64,000 bases of DNA from positions 434,001-498,000 of the forward strand of contig CP125275.1 of NCBI GenBank assembly GCA_031674855.1, in the 5' to 3' direction. The stretch's first letter is position 1. Every line of letters starts with the position of its first letter. The translations under genes and the position numbers were made by a program. The DNA is from CGIF01 sp031674855. GTDB taxonomy: Bacteria > Bacillota_I > Bacilli_A > Mycoplasmatales > CGIF01. The notes under the pieces were generated by a model. The model worked only from the letters and a program-made list of their open reading frames with translations, was not told the origin of the DNA and did no database searches. Shown here one piece after another: positions 10,061 to 21,076 of this stretch.

Positions 10061-10432
10061 TTATAAAATTTCAGGTGCTAAGGAAAAGATTTTTTTGTAA
10101 CCCCATTGGTCAAATTCAGCTAATAGGGGAACAAATACTCGAGTTCCTATTGGCTCTTTGCCATCTTCTTTAACCAAAATGGCGTAGTTTTTACTAAATT
10201 TAACTCAAGTATTGTTTTGACGATGAAAATGCCTTTTAGTAGCCACAACAACCGCTGTTACCACCTGACTTTTTTTAACATTACCATGAGGATCAGCTTT
10301 TTTAACCGTAGCCTTTACTAAATCACCAATTCGACTGTACTGACGATTAGATCCGCCTAAACAACGAATCACTAATATTTTTTTGGCTCCCGAATTATCT
10401 GCCACTCATAAGGTTGACTCGTTCTGCAACAT
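10061..10432 (-). CDS. rplN: Ribosomal protein L14 (uL14)
   Basis: ATG at 10432 gives MLQNESTLWVADNSGAKKI, the standard L14 N-terminus; starting at the internal GTG would lose it. The central GDLVKATVKKADP and C-terminal IFSLAPEIL are family hallmarks. 123 aa, normal length. L14 contacts 16S rRNA at intersubunit bridge B8. Three Trp, all TGA. In the S10 cluster between S17 and L24. Confidence 0.96.
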
Positions 10433-10444
10433 ATTAATATTATT

Positions 10445-10684
10445 TTATTTTTTTGATTCTTTACCAATCACTAAAAATCTTTTTGTGGCCGAATAAGGTC
10501 GGCTACTTTTAATTATTACTTTGTCACCTAAATTTAGCTCGTGCTCCTCGTTATGAGCATGAATTTTGGTCTTTCTTTTTATTGGTTTGTGGTATTTGGG
10601 ATGCAATTTATCAAAAACTAACTCTACTGTAGCAGTTTTCTTTTTTTTTAAATTTATTACGGTTCCCGTGAATACTTGACTCAT
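10445..10684 (-). CDS. rpsQ: Ribosomal protein S17 (uS17)
   Basis: 79 aa; FTGTVINLKKKKTATVELV, then HPKYHKPIKRKTKIHAHNE and the GDKVIIKSSRPYSATKRF OB-fold end match S17. It binds 16S rRNA as a primary assembly protein. It starts 3 bp after the L29 stop, in standard order. Confidence 0.96.
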   Translation of the reverse strand: MSQVFTGTVINLKKKKTATVELVFDKLHPKYHKPIKRKTKIHAHNEEHELNLGDKVIIKSSRPYSATKRFLVIGKESKK

Positions 10685-10687
10685 ATA

Positions 10688-10879
10688 TTATTTATTTTTA
10701 TTATTAAAAGTTAATATTTTAGCGATTTCTTTCTTTAATTGCTTGATTTGATGAGTTTTTGCTAATTGACCCATCTTACTCTTTATTTTCAAAACTGACA
10801 AAGCCGAACGGTAACTGATTAATAGTTCTTCTTTGGTTAGCTCTTTTTTGATTTCTGGTTTATTTTCTTGCTTATTCAT
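10688..10879 (-). CDS. rpmC: Ribosomal protein L29 (uL29)
   Basis: 63 aa, two-helix L29 pattern: ELTKEELLISYRSALSVLKIK, then KTHQIKQLKKEIAKILT. Its ATG overlaps the L16 stop by 8 bp, which fits translational coupling. L29 sits at the peptide exit of the 50S subunit. Confidence 0.93.
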   Translation of the reverse strand: MNKQENKPEIKKELTKEELLISYRSALSVLKIKSKMGQLAKTHQIKQLKKEIAKILTFNNKNK

Positions 10880-11291
10880 TTTTTTCTGTTTTTTCTACAA
10901 CTTTGCAACGAACTGGAAACTTATAACTAGCTTGTTTAAGAACTTTATAAGAATCTTCTTTTGATAAACCTCGTATCTCAAAAAGTATTGTTCCAGCTTT
11001 GACTACTGCTACCCAACTGTCAATCGAACCTTTGCCTGAACCCATTCGTACTTCTAATGGTTTTTTAGTTTTTCCTAAGTGAGGGAAGACTCTAATTCAC
11101 ATTTTGCCAGTTTTTTTCACGAACGGACTAATCACCTTTCGTCCCGATTCAATTACGCGATTACTAATATAAGCTCCCTCTTGGGCCTGCAAACCATAAT
11201 CTCCGTAATTGACTTTACTATTGCCTTTTACGTGTCCCTCATATTTAACAATATGAGAATAACGATACTTAGTTTTTTTTGGTATTAGCAT
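10872..11291 (-). CDS. rplP: Ribosomal protein L16 (uL16)
   Basis: 139 aa. MLIPKKTKYRY start, GLQAQEGAYISNRVIESGR, a TGA Trp in the KMWIRVFPHLGKTKKPLEVRMG core and GTILFEIRG are L16 landmarks. It lies near the A-site in the 50S subunit. Its start lies 23 bp inside the end of rpsC. Confidence 0.96.
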
Positions 11292-11943
11292 AATTTTTAT
11301 TTCTTTTCTGTCAGATTTTTCCTTTGTAAATTAGCGCTTTGATACCAATTTTTCCGTAACTAGTTGTAGCTTCAGCTCTCCCAACTTCAATATTGCTATC
11401 AATAGTGCTGAGCGGCATTTTTCCTTGTACTACTTTTTTAGTTTGAGCAATATCTGATTCGTCTAAACGACCGCTAATTTCAACTTTAACTCCTTTAACT
11501 TCTCTTTCAAGAGCTATTTTAGTTAATAAATTTTTAACAATTTGGCGAGAACGCATCCTTTTTTTTAACTGATTAGCGATCAAATTAGCAACTGATTGAG
11601 CGTGAGAATAAACCTTTTTAACTTCAATTAAATTGACTTTTACTTTAATTTTAGGATCGTTAATTATTTCGTAAATACTCTTCATCACTTTATCCAATTT
11701 AGAATTATCTTCCCCTAGTGCTAAACTAATTTCTGGAATATAAAGATAAATAAAAATGTTAGTTTTGGAGTATTCAATTTTTAAACGATCGGTATCAGGA
11801 AATAATTTCTGAAGATAATCACGGATTAACTTATCTTTAGTTAAATAATTATTCTGTTCTTTTTTGCTCTTAGCGAAGAAATAATTATTTCAAACCTGAT
11901 TATAACCGAGTCGAATTGCATACGGATTAGCTTTCTGTGCCAT
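11269..11943 (-). CDS. rpsC: Ribosomal protein S3 (uS3)
   Basis: 224 aa. N-terminus MAQKANPYAIRLGYNQVW, KH-type middle, and the C-terminal SGRLDESDIAQTKKVVQGKMPLSTI with YGKIGIKALIYKG define S3. It forms part of the mRNA entry tunnel and helicase of the 30S subunit. Trp codons TGA. ATG shares one base with the L22 stop (TAATG). Confidence 0.96.
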
Positions 11944-12323
11944 TATTTATTATTATTAATTTTAGTTTTATTATCTTTTTCAGTAGTATTTTCTTTTTTT
12001 TTTAAATACAAATTAACCAAAGAGTGTCTTTTTCTAATTCGATTAGTTCTCCCTTTAGCTCGGTAAATTACTCTTTTTTGAGTTTTGCCTTGATTCACTT
12101 CAACCTTGCTAAAATAAAAATCATTTGTTTGTTCTTGATTTTTTTCTAAAGTTTTGGCTGCTCCTGTTAACAATTTATAAATTATTCTTCCTCCTTTGCT
12201 TGGTAGAAATTCTAAAACCTTTAAACCATAATTAAGGTCTTTTTTGCGAATTATTCCAGCCACCAAATTCATTTTCTGAGGAGAAATAGAAAGAGATGAA
12301 CTTCTGATGATAATTGATTCCAT
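11943..12323 (-). CDS. rplV: Ribosomal protein L22 (uL22)
   Basis: 126 aa; SPQKMNLVAGIIRKKDLNYGL, AAKTLEKNQEQ and the hairpin end KRVIYRAKGRTNRIRKRHS identify L22, which lines the peptide tunnel. It has a Lys/Asn-rich C-terminal extension (about 15 residues). Confidence 0.96.
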   Translation of the reverse strand: MESIIIRSSSLSISPQKMNLVAGIIRKKDLNYGLKVLEFLPSKGGRIIYKLLTGAAKTLEKNQEQTNDFYFSKVEVNQGKTQKRVIYRAKGRTNRIRKRHSLVNLYLKKKENTTEKDNKTKINNNK

Positions 12324-12390
12324 GAATATAATGCTATTTTAATAAGTGATTGTTGTTTATTGCAAACAGAAACAGGGATTTTGTTAATTT

Positions 12391-12660
12391 TTAATGTTTC
12401 CCGGCTTTACCATGCTGACCAGATTGACGAGTAGGAGAAAATTCACCCATTTTATGTCCCACCATACGTTGAGTAACTTCTCGTTTGAAAAATATTTTGC
12501 CGTTGTGAATAAGGAGAGTATGTCCAATCATTTCGGGACTAATTACTGAATTTCTAGCTCAAGTTTTAAAAGCTTTGATTTTTCTTTCTTCGTTAGCTTT
12601 TTTAACTTTTTCCAGCAATTTTTCGTTAACATTTAATGGTTTCTTTAAGGAACGGGACAT
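12391..12660 (-). CDS. rpsS: Ribosomal protein S19 (uS19)
   Basis: 89 aa; MSRSLKKPL start, a TGA Trp in FKTWARNSVISPEMIGHT, then VTQRMVGHKMGEFSPTRQ match S19 throughout. S19 sits in the 30S head. The gene lies between L2 and L22; the short frames on the opposite strand here are shadows. Confidence 0.95.
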
Positions 12661-12672
12661 ATTTTTATATTA

Positions 12673-13524
12673 TTATTTTTTGCGTCGATGCACAATGAAT
12701 TTGTTAGATGTTTTATTTTTTCTACGAGTTTTCTTACCTAAGGTTTTCTTACCTCAAGGACTCAATGGTGAAGGACGACCAATTCCAGCCTTTTGTTCCC
12801 CGCCTCCGTGGGGATGGTCGCAAGGATTCATCGCTGAACCGCGAACAGTTGGACGGATTCCTTTTCAACGACTTCGGCCAGCTTTTCCTAATTTAACTAA
12901 ATTAGCTTCACTATTACTTACTTTACCAATAGTAGCACGACAAGTCGCCAATACCTTGCGAACTTCTTTTGACATTAGTTTTACCAAAACGTATTTATTT
13001 CCTTCTTCTTTACCAACTATTTCAGCGTAAGTACCAGCACCACGAATTAATTGACCTCCCTTTAGTGGTTTTAACTCTAAATTGTGAATAGGAATATTAA
13101 GAGGAATACAACTTAGAGGTAAATTATTACCTGTTTTCAAAGGAATTTCCTCACTCGTTCCGCTTATTATTTTATCATTAACTTTTAAGCCTTCTGGAGT
13201 AATTATAAAAGCAAAACTACCATCTTGGTAACTTATTAAAGAAATAAAACAATTACGATTAGGATCGTACTCAATGCTTTTAACTTTTCCTTCTATATTA
13301 TCTTTTTCATATCTCTTAAAGTCAACAATTCGATAAAATCTTTTGTTTCGACCACCGTGATGACGAGTAGTGATTTTTCCTTGATTATTTCTTCCTGAGT
13401 GAGGCTTAAGTAAATCAAGTAATTGAGTAGGCGTTTTTTTAGAGTTAGGAACTAATTTTTTTCTGTAATTAATAAGAATAGTGTTGCGACTAGAATTAGC
13501 TAAAGGTTTGATCGTTTTCATCAT
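12673..13524 (-). CDS. rplB: Ribosomal protein L2 (uL2)
   Basis: 283 aa. PHSGRNNQGKITTRHHGG near the N-terminus, GGQLIRGAGTYAEIVGKE, and the catalytic-centre loop SAMNPCDHPHGGGEQKAG with its conserved His near the C-terminus. One TGA Trp follows KAGRSR. L2 supports peptidyl transfer and subunit joining. Confidence 0.97.
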
Positions 13525-13540
13525 ATAGTATAGTTTTAAA

Positions 13541-13828
13541 TTATTCTTCGAAAATATTTAATTTTTCCCCTGTCATTAATTCCACGAAAGCTTTTTTCCT
13601 TAATTTAGTATAAATTTTAGTAGGAGATTTTTGTAAGTAGCGTGATTGTCTTAAAACTGGTTGTTGGCGACTAGTGCGAACCTTTTTTATTTTAGCACCA
13701 AACATTTCTTCTAATTTTTGCTTGATTTGAAACTTATTAGCGGTTGGAGATACGTAAAAGGTGTAAATTTTATTTTTTTGATAAAGTGACTGACCTTTTT
13801 CCGTCAAAACTGGTTTTTGGATTAACAT
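13541..13828 (-). CDS. rplW: Ribosomal protein L23 (uL23)
   Basis: 95 aa; PVLTEKGQSLYQKNKIYTFYV, ANKFQIKQKLEEMFGAKIKKVRT and FVELMTGEKLNIF fit L23, the docking site for trigger factor and SRP at the tunnel exit. Usual place between L4 and L2. Confidence 0.94.
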   Translation of the reverse strand: MLIQKPVLTEKGQSLYQKNKIYTFYVSPTANKFQIKQKLEEMFGAKIKKVRTSRQQPVLRQSRYLQKSPTKIYTKLRKKAFVELMTGEKLNIFEE

Positions 13829-13870
13829 AACTTACTTTAATATTTAACTTTTATTTTTATGATTAAGGAA

Positions 13871-14509
13871 TTAATTCAATCTTGATTCTATTTCTGAAAA
13901 AGCTGACTGAGTAAAGACAAGATATTCAGAAGATAATGCTTGATAAGAATTAATCATTTTACTTCCACTTACATTAGCGTAAGGAAGGTTACGAAAAGAA
14001 TTAATTATCTTATCTTTGTTTTCCTCTTCATCGGATAATACAATTAGAACTTTGGCTTCTTTATTCAACAAATTTTTAAGAAGTTTATCAGCTTCTTTAG
14101 TTTTGTAATTATCTAATAATATTTTGTCGATAATTATCAATTCTTTATTGTCCAATTTTTCTCTTAAAAGAGATTGAAGCACATTTTTTTTGAATTTTTT
14201 ATTAACATTCAAAGAATAGTTTTCTTCTCCAGTTGGACCAAAAACTACTCCGCCACCACGAAATTGAGGGTTACGAATCGAACCGGAACGAGCTCGTCCA
14301 GTTCCTTTTTGTCTTCATGGTTTAATTCCTCCTCCCGAAACTTCGCCTTTTCTCTTAGTTTTTTTAGTTCCTTGTCTTTGGTTAGATAGATAGCAACGGT
14401 TAGAAAGAGAAACATTTTTTGGCGAAATTGGAGTTTGTCAAAGGGCAGAATTTGCCGAAATAGTTTTTACTACTTCACATTTACAATTAATGATCTCTAT
14501 TTGATCCAT
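13871..14509 (-). CDS. rplD: Ribosomal protein L4 (uL4)
   Basis: 212 aa. RQGTKKTKRKGEVSGGGIKPWRQKGTGRARSGS with QFRGGGVVFGP is the L4 tunnel-loop signature, followed by the globular Rossmann-like half. Two Trp, both TGA. It is the first gene of the cluster here; L3, normally just upstream, is instead at 62010 on the other strand, and S10 is not in the window. Confidence 0.95.
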
Positions 14510-14677
14510 ATATTATTTATTTTTAATTATTTTAATGAGAAAGCGTTATAATTCAATAATTCTTTACCTATTTTATTTAAATTTAAAATCTATCACTATT
14601 TTAATACCGATAGCAAATCGCTTATTTTTTTTCCAATTACTTAATTAAATTTAAATTATTTTGACTATTTTCTTTTT

Positions 14678-15685
14678 CTAAAGAATGTTGATAATTAGTT
14701 TTAGTAAGGATTTTTTTTTTTTTGAAAATTGACTAGAAAAGCCTTGGGTTATTAATAATTTCTTCACTCATTTATTGGCAAATAAAATTAGTAAGCCTAA
14801 AGTTATAAGAACAGATATAAAAATTAAGCTAATTAATAATTTTGGAATTGGCTCTGATTTGTTTGCTGGAAATATTGCTTCTTTGGGTGATTCCTTAGGT
14901 GATGAAGAGGGATTGTTATTGGATTGCTGAGGATTATTAGTTGAGAGAATGCTTGGATTGTTTTCTTTATTACTTTCCTCTTGGGGATTGGTAGGAGCAG
15001 AAGAATTATTAGAAATATTATTCTCAACTCCGCTTTTTTGAATTTCTTCAACTACTTTTTCTAAAATCTCTGCTTCTTTTTGTTGCTGTTCATCCTGTTT
15101 TTGTTGTCTTTGGGTTGCTCTTTTCTGATTTTTTTGTTGCCCTTGCTGGATTTGTTGAGGAGAGGGTTTATGATTTTGAAAACTATTAAGATAAGTCATT
15201 TGTTCTTGTTCTTCTTCAAGCAAAACTGCCTCGTTACGACATTTCATTATTGAGTTTTTGCTAATTGAAAAATCATCCTCTTTAATTTTGTAATTAACTT
15301 CTTGAGCTTTTTTTTCGATCTGATTTCAAGTAGTTTCTTTTTCATTTCAAAAAGATTTCCCTTCTTTTTCTAGAATTTCCAGCAGTGGCTCAGAAAATTC
15401 TTCGATTTTTTGTTTATCATCTTTTAAACAACGCAGAGCATGAACAAAATACCAATATCTAAATTCGAAAACAAATTCTTGCTCAGATTCAACTTCTCTA
15501 CTTCGGCACTCACAATCTAGGGGCGGACGCAAACTATTCCACTCACTATTCATAACATCAGCCCCTAATTGTCAAATGTCCATTTTCCAATGGTCGAGTT
15601 TGCTATTAATGTAATTAGAAAAAGCACCTGAATTACATTTGCCTTCAATTCCCCGAAAAGAGTATTTTGGTCGAGAGTTATTCAT
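14678..15685 (-). CDS. Accessory protein: Cys-bearing N-terminus, Gln/Asn-rich coil, C-terminal membrane helix
   Basis: TGA-decoded frame of 335 residues from ATG 15685. The N-terminal 100 residues carry KCNSGAFSNYINSKLDHWK and LDCECRSREVESEQEF. The middle (about 175-275) is a Gln/Lys/Asn-rich low-complexity coiled coil. Residues about 283-303 are one hydrophobic helix (ending LLILFANK) followed by a basic tail. No signal peptide, so a tail-anchored topology is likely. ATG 15685 overlaps the upstream gene by 8 bp. The layout resembles the genes at 8795 and 43403. Confidence 0.7.
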
Positions 15686-16756
15686 CTTGGTTTTTATATC
15701 ACTCAGCAATTGCTTTAACCATTCTTTTGGCATCAGTGAGAGAGACTTGGTTAGTAGTGTTATAATCTAACATAAAATCAGAAGTGCTTATTTGAAAAGC
15801 AAAGCATTGGTTGGTTGCTTGGTGGACAAATAAAGCAGGGTTAGGTTCATTTTTATTTGAATTTGTTTCTTCCTTAATTACTATGGGAGTTCGGTGCTTA
15901 AAATTATCATCAGCCATTCACTTTTCTCATCAGGATTTTTCTTTCGCTAATTCTCCTTCTAATTTAGTTATTTTTTGAGATAAAGTGTCTATTTGATTAG
16001 ACGAATCTTTATTTTTTTGTTCTTTTGAGTGGTAATTAGAATTTAAATTATTTAATTCTTCTTCTAATTCTCTTCTTTTGTTTTCAGAAACTTCAAACTT
16101 ATTTTCTAAATTTTCTTTTTCTTCTTCTAATCCTTCTGTTTTATCTCTTAAGATTTCTAGTTCTTCTAATCTTTTAATTATTTCCTTTTCAACATTCTTT
16201 TCTGAGACTGGTTTATCAATAAAAATTTCTTCTTCGTCTTCGATTGTAATTCCTCCATAATTAGGTTCTTTATTTAGTGCTTGCGGATTCAAATAAAGAG
16301 GGTAGATAATAGCTTTGGCTTTTTCTAACTCTAATTTATCTAATAAAGAATGCGGAATATCAATTTGAATTCACTTTTCTTGGTGAATAAAACCATATCT
16401 TTCACATAAGGGTTTATTTCATTTAGGATTAGTCGGACCGCAGTAATTACCTTCTTCTAATGTTAATTGAATAAGATTGCTAGGAAACGGTTGTTTAAAT
16501 CTATTAAGAATGGCTTGAATTTGGGCTTGTTCTTTCAAAATTCTTCTTTTTTATCAAGCAAAAATTCTGTTATAATTTCTTCCTCGATATCACTTTTTAG
16601 CAAATTAGAGAGTAAACAAGAAGAATTAACACCATCCAAATTCTTTATTAACTTGTATGAATTATTTTCCTCTAACTTTACCAAAATATCTTCAGAAATA
16701 TCGAGAATTTGTTCTTCGGCATAGATAGAAATTCCATCCCTATTGATTTTTATCAT
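15678..16756 (-). CDS. Hypothetical coiled-coil protein, frameshifted in a poly-A tract
   Basis: Two frames fit together. The N-terminal part from ATG 16756 (MIKINRDGISIYAEEQILD to FLLDKKEE) runs out at 16463. The rest, from about 16550 to the TAA at 15678, is in the next frame (ILKEQAQIQAILNRFKQPF onward). One extra A in the A6 run at 16547-16552 joins them into 359 aa. A central Glu/Lys/Asn-rich coiled coil (about residues 190-270) precedes a small C-terminal globular domain (IVIKEETNSNKN, then CFAFQISTSDFMLDY). Several TGA Trp, including a WWEKW cluster. Unknown family; overlaps the following gene by 8 bp, suggesting an operon. Confidence 0.6.
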
Positions 16757-17170
16757 GATATTATTATAAATAACTTCTTTATTATTAATATTAAATACTA
16801 TATTACATATTGTTTTTATATATTTATCTTACCAATTACTTTTCTAGAAGATTATAAATCTTAATGCATAATCGTTGGAGAAAGATATTAAGTGTCAAAA
16901 ATTTTATTCTAATTTTTCATCCTTTTTTTCCTTCACGCTCTCCCCCCGCTGGGCAGTTTTTTTGAACATTTTTTCCAAAAAATGTATCTTAAATTTTAAT
17001 TTTGCTCTTTTTTCATGAGCAAGATAAGTTTTTTAATTTCTAGCTCCTCAGAATTTTTTTAGTTCTTTTCCTAATGAATTTTTGTTTGAATCGTGTTTGT
17101 TTTTCGATCAAAAAAACCAATTATAACAATAGCAAAAATAGAATTTATTAGAATAATTGGTTTTTTAAAA
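16757..17170. other. Intergenic with one AT-rich hairpin
   Basis: No coding frame supported. Contains a perfect 9-bp inverted repeat ACATTTTTT/AAAAAATGT at 16966-16985, next to a short C-rich patch unusual for this genome. Otherwise AT-rich; it may hold the promoter for 16756 (minus). Confidence 0.5.
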
Positions 17171-17258
17171 TGGAGGAGGCAAAGGGATTCGAACCCTTGA
17201 ATACTTGCGTATTAATAGTTTTCAAGACTATCGCCTTCAACCGCTCGGCCACACCTCC
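17171..17258 (-). tRNA. tRNA-Ser(UGA)
   Basis: Cloverleaf on the minus strand: acceptor GGAGGTG pairs with TGCCTCC, anticodon stem ATAGT/ACTAT around loop CTTGAAA (anticodon TGA), a long variable arm typical of class II tRNA-Ser, T-loop GGTTCGAATC, and encoded CCA end. Confidence 0.96.
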
Positions 17259-17604
17259 TTTACAGAATTTTATTGCTAATTTTTATCAAACTTGCAATAT
17301 TTATTATTTTATTAATGATTGTTACTAATTTAAAATAAAGATAAAGTTATATTGATATGACAATTTGAACTTTTCATAATTAGGATTGAAAGATTAATAT
17401 AATATAAAAAATGAAGATAATTATAATTGAGGAATGCACTTTATAATTAATTTCTCCTTTTCTTAATTTTTTTCAATTCTTTCGAAATTTTTCATTTCCT
17501 TATTAATCCTAAAAGGAATTTTGCTAATTTATATAATAAGTAAAAAGGTAAAACTAATAAAGTTGCAAGAATTCTTTTACTACTTTTTCGTCGCATTTAA
17601 ACTT
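17259..17604. other. Intergenic, nothing recognised
   Basis: Very AT-rich. The plus-strand frames that extend from here to about 18020 are antisense to the acidic protein gene and lack support. No hairpin or repeat of note. Confidence 0.5.
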
Positions 17605-18141
17605 TTACCAGCCGCCGGCTTTTTCGTAATCTTGATATTCATCTTCCTGATAACTCACCTCTTCATTTACATTAAATTCCTCATTATCTTCCTCAGGACT
17701 TTCGGCATCTTGCGAAACAGCGTCACAATCTATTTCTTCTTCATATTCGTTATTCCCAAATCAATCATCATCAGGATAATTTTCTTCATCTGAATGAATT
17801 TTCTTGGAATTATTGTTATTTTTCGACAAAGTTTCGGAAGAAAAATCATCATCTAAATTTTCAATATCTCAATTTTGTCCTTTTTTTTCGATTCTCATTA
17901 CAATACTATTATCATCAAAATTATTATTTCAGTTAAATTTTTTTACTTTGTCACTATCAATCAATAATAAGTCTCCTTTTTTTCATTTGGAGAAAGGACA
18001 AGAGTCAATACAATAAATTTTCTTTTCTTTTCGGTCGCTATAATAAACTTCCTGGTCTAGTTCGAATTTGATATAATAGCCAGAAACTACTTCTTTTTTT
18101 GTTATTTTATATGATCCTAATATTCTTCCATTTGATTCTAT
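17605..18141 (-). CDS. Hypothetical protein with long acidic tail
   Basis: With TGA as Trp, a frame of about 178 residues ends in TAA at 17605. The first 75 residues form strand-like segments (ILGSYKITKKEVVSGYYIKF, RKEKKIYCIDSCPFSKWKKG). The last 100 are strongly acidic (FDDN, DDDFSSE, EENYPDDDWFG, EEEIDCD, SPEEDNEEF). No ATG; ATA or TTA codons near 18141-18120 are the only candidates, just after an upstream TAG. It follows uvrB (stop 18161) by about 20 bp and may be cotranscribed. The fold suggests a small beta domain, but I cannot name it. Confidence 0.5.
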
Positions 18142-18160
18142 ATTTCCATATCTCTATTTA

Positions 18161-20155
18161 TTATAAATTTAAAAAGTTTATCTCTAACTTCTCTAAATCT
18201 AAAAGAACATTACGAAAGGCAATAGCTTGGTCAAATTTAAACTCGCGAGTAAACTTTTTCATTTGTTTACGCAAATTTTTTATTAACTTATCTAACTCTT
18301 TTTTGTCCATTTCTCCTCTTTGAGCTTTTTCTAATAGAAGAGCAATAAGCGGGTCAAGAACAATATCTTTGACTGGTTTTTTGACTGTTCGGGGAGTAAT
18401 GTTATTTCTTTGATTATGATTTTGCTGAATTTGACGACGACGATTGGTTTCTTCAATCGCTCCTCTCATATTGCTAGTAATTTCGTCAGCATAAAGAATT
18501 ACTTTGCCATTACTATTACGCGAAGCTCGACCAATTATCTGAATTAATGAGCGAGTATCACGCAAAAAACCTGGTTTATCAGCATCTAAAATGCAAACTA
18601 AGGAAACTTCTGGCAAATCTATTCCTTCTTTTAATAGATTGATACCTACTATGACATCATATATTCCGCGCCGCAAGCTGGTGATTCTTTGATATCTTTC
18701 AAAAACATCTAATTTACTGTGGAGATAAACAACTTTTTTATCATATTTTTCTTGAAGAAAACTAGCGATATCTTCAGACATAGCAATAGTTAAGGCATAA
18801 ATAAGCACTTTTTCTCCTTGAGCAATTCTTGTTTCTATTTCCTCCCTAATGTTGTCAAATTGATTAGTAGTTTTTCTTACTTCTATTTTGGGATCAAGCA
18901 AGCCAGTCGGACGAATAATTTGCTCTACCGGTAGATATTCTATTTTTTCTAATTCAAAGTTACCAGGAGTAGCTGAGACATAAAGAGTATAGTCAACTTT
19001 TTGAAAAAATTCATCTTGATTAAGGGGTCGATTATCTAAAGCTGAAGGTAGACGAAATCCATACTTCACTAAGGTTTCTACGCGATGACGGTTAGTATTA
19101 TACATCGCTTTTAATTGAGGTACAGTTATGTGTGATTCATCAATTATGGTTAAAAATCCTTTAGGAAAATAATCAAGTAAAACAAAGGGAGTTTCTCCTG
19201 TTTTTCTGTAATCAAAATAACGAGAGTAATTTTCAATTCCTGAACAAAAGCCCATTTCTCGCAAATTAAATAAATCTTCTTGAATCCTTTTTTCTAATCT
19301 GTCTGCTTCTAAAAACTTTCCTTCGCTATGGAAGATTTCTTTTCGTTCAGTTAATTCTTGCTCAATTTCCGATAATATTTCAGCCAATTCTTCTCCTTCT
19401 TCGCCAACATAATCTTGACTGGGAGGAATTGATAAACTTAATAATTCTTCTATTTCTTCTCCAGTAGTTTTGCTTAGTCTAGTTATTTTTTTAATTATTT
19501 TTTTTTCAAATTTAATTTGAAAATAATAATTTTCTTCCCAACAAAACATGAGAAAAATATCATTGTCTTTTTCTAAATAACTGCCCGAATCTATTTTTTT
19601 TTCTTCTTTGTATCCTAAGTGATTTAGTCTCTCTTTGATTCAATCTTTTTCGACTTTTTGTTCTTTTTCTAAGGTAATAATTACTTTTTGATAGGAATTT
19701 GGATTAAAACAACCGTAAATAGCTGCCACCGAGGCAACTACAATTACATTCTGATTATTGATTAATGAATTCAAAGTTTTTAAGCGCATTTTAGCAATAC
19801 TGACATTTCTCTGAACTTTTTTGCCAATGTAAATATCGCTGGCGGGTTTGTAGGCTTCGGGTTGAAAAAAATCAAAGTAAGAAACATAGTATTCTACTCT
19901 GTCGTGGGGGAAAAATCCTTGCATTTCTTGGTAGATTTGCATAGCCAAAGTTTTGTTAGGAGCTAAAATCAAGGTTGGCTTTTGCGTTGCTTGGATAATA
20001 TTAGCCATGGTAAAAGTTTTTCCAGTTCCGGTTGCTCCTAACAAAACTTGTTGTTTTTTTCCTTCTTTAATACCATCAACCAGCTTTTTAATAGCGTTAG
20101 GCTGGTCTCCGCCCGGTCCTTGTGGGTGAATATTTTTATTTAATTGGAAAGTCAT
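18161..20155 (-). CDS. uvrB: UvrABC system protein B
   Basis: 664 aa. Walker A LLGATGTGKTFT at about residue 40, beta-hairpin YYVSYFDFFQPEAY, Walker B-like TIIDESHITVPQ, helicase motif ASRNSNGKVILYAD and a C-terminal UVR motif (AIAFRNVLLDLEKL). UvrB is the damage-verifying helicase of nucleotide excision repair. One TGA Trp splits it at 19640 under the standard code. ATG 20155 gives the normal N-terminus. No uvrA or uvrC nearby. Confidence 0.97.
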
Positions 20156-20331
20156 TCCTATTAAAAAATTTTAGCAATTTTGAAAAATTTTCTGAACTCT
20201 TTCTGCTTAATTATCTGCTAAATTTAAAAATACTTAAAACAAAAACTAATAATCACTCTTACTAGAGATAGTTTTGTAAGTTTAATCTCAATTTCTAATT
20301 TATTGTTTAAAAAAATATAGTAAATTAGATA

Positions 20332-20408
20332 TGGTAGCAGCGAGAGGATTCGAACCTCCGGCCTAACGAATATGAGTCGTTTGCTCTAACCAACTGAGCT
20401 ACGCTGCC
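20332..20408 (-). tRNA. tRNA-Met(CAU), elongator type
   Basis: 77-nt cloverleaf on the minus strand: GGCAGCG acceptor, D-arm AGCTCAGTTGGTTAGAGC, anticodon stem AACGA/TCGTT with loop CTCATAT (anticodon CAT), T-arm GGTTCGAATCC, encoded CCA. Resembles elongator Met more than initiator; tRNA-Ile(CAU) cannot be excluded without modification data. Confidence 0.9.
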
Positions 20409-20422
20409 TTGTTGAATTAATT

Positions 20423-21037
20423 TTAAATTAGAAAAGAGCTTGGATTAATAATTGTTAAAGAGATAAATAATAAATTGATAAGAGAGTGTAGTAAAATAGG
20501 GAAAAGAATATTTCAATTGCTTTTTTTATAAATGCAAATTAGAGCCAAATTGGCTACAGAATATTGTAAAAACAACGTTGTAATATTTTCACCTCTTCAG
20601 CAATAATGAGCTAAAATGAAGGCGAAAAAAGAAAGTAAGTAGGATAAAGGATTTTTTTTACCAAATACCTTAAAAACGAAATAGCGATAGACAAACTCTT
20701 CGATTATTGGAGCAAGAACGCAAAGTCCAAAGATAATTCTAATCAAGAATCAAAGATTATTTTTATTTTGATCTATGGCAACAATTAATTCGTTAATTTT
20801 ATCAGCTTTATCAGTAAAAAAGAACTTAAGAATGAAGTGAATAGTTGAAAAGGCAAAAAGTAGATAAACTGATTGTCAAAATATCTTTTTTTTCTCTTTC
20901 AAAAGAGAAAATTTAATTACTTTTCATTCTTTTTTTATTATTCAACAAATCAACAAGAAAATGATGAATCCATTTAAGGAAACAATTCGTCAAATATTGT
21001 TTTGGAAGTAAGTTTTTGGATCAAATTGAAAAGGCAT
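20423..21037 (-). CDS. CPBP-family intramembrane metalloprotease
   Basis: 204 aa with several hydrophobic helices. The diagnostic CPBP (Abi/CAAX-like) motifs are in order: APIIEEFVYRYFVFK (EExxxR), FILAHYCWRGE (second motif His), and LHSLINLL (HxxxN/D). Eight in-frame TGA codons hide it under the standard code. Such proteases cleave membrane proteins or peptides; the substrate is unknown here. It lies just upstream of tRNA-Met and downstream of rplA on the same strand. Confidence 0.82.
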
Positions 21038-21076
21038 TAATTTAAATCAATATTTGAAATAATTAGATATTTTGTT

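Noticed and set aside
12575..13030. Plus-strand open frames across rpsS and rplB
   Set aside because: They lie antisense to perfectly conserved ribosomal genes and have no family features.
17521..18016. Plus-strand hydrophobic frames
   Set aside because: They are the complement of the acidic, low-complexity 17605-18141 gene; reading the complement of GAA/GAT-rich DNA gives Phe/Ile/Leu-rich false membrane proteins.
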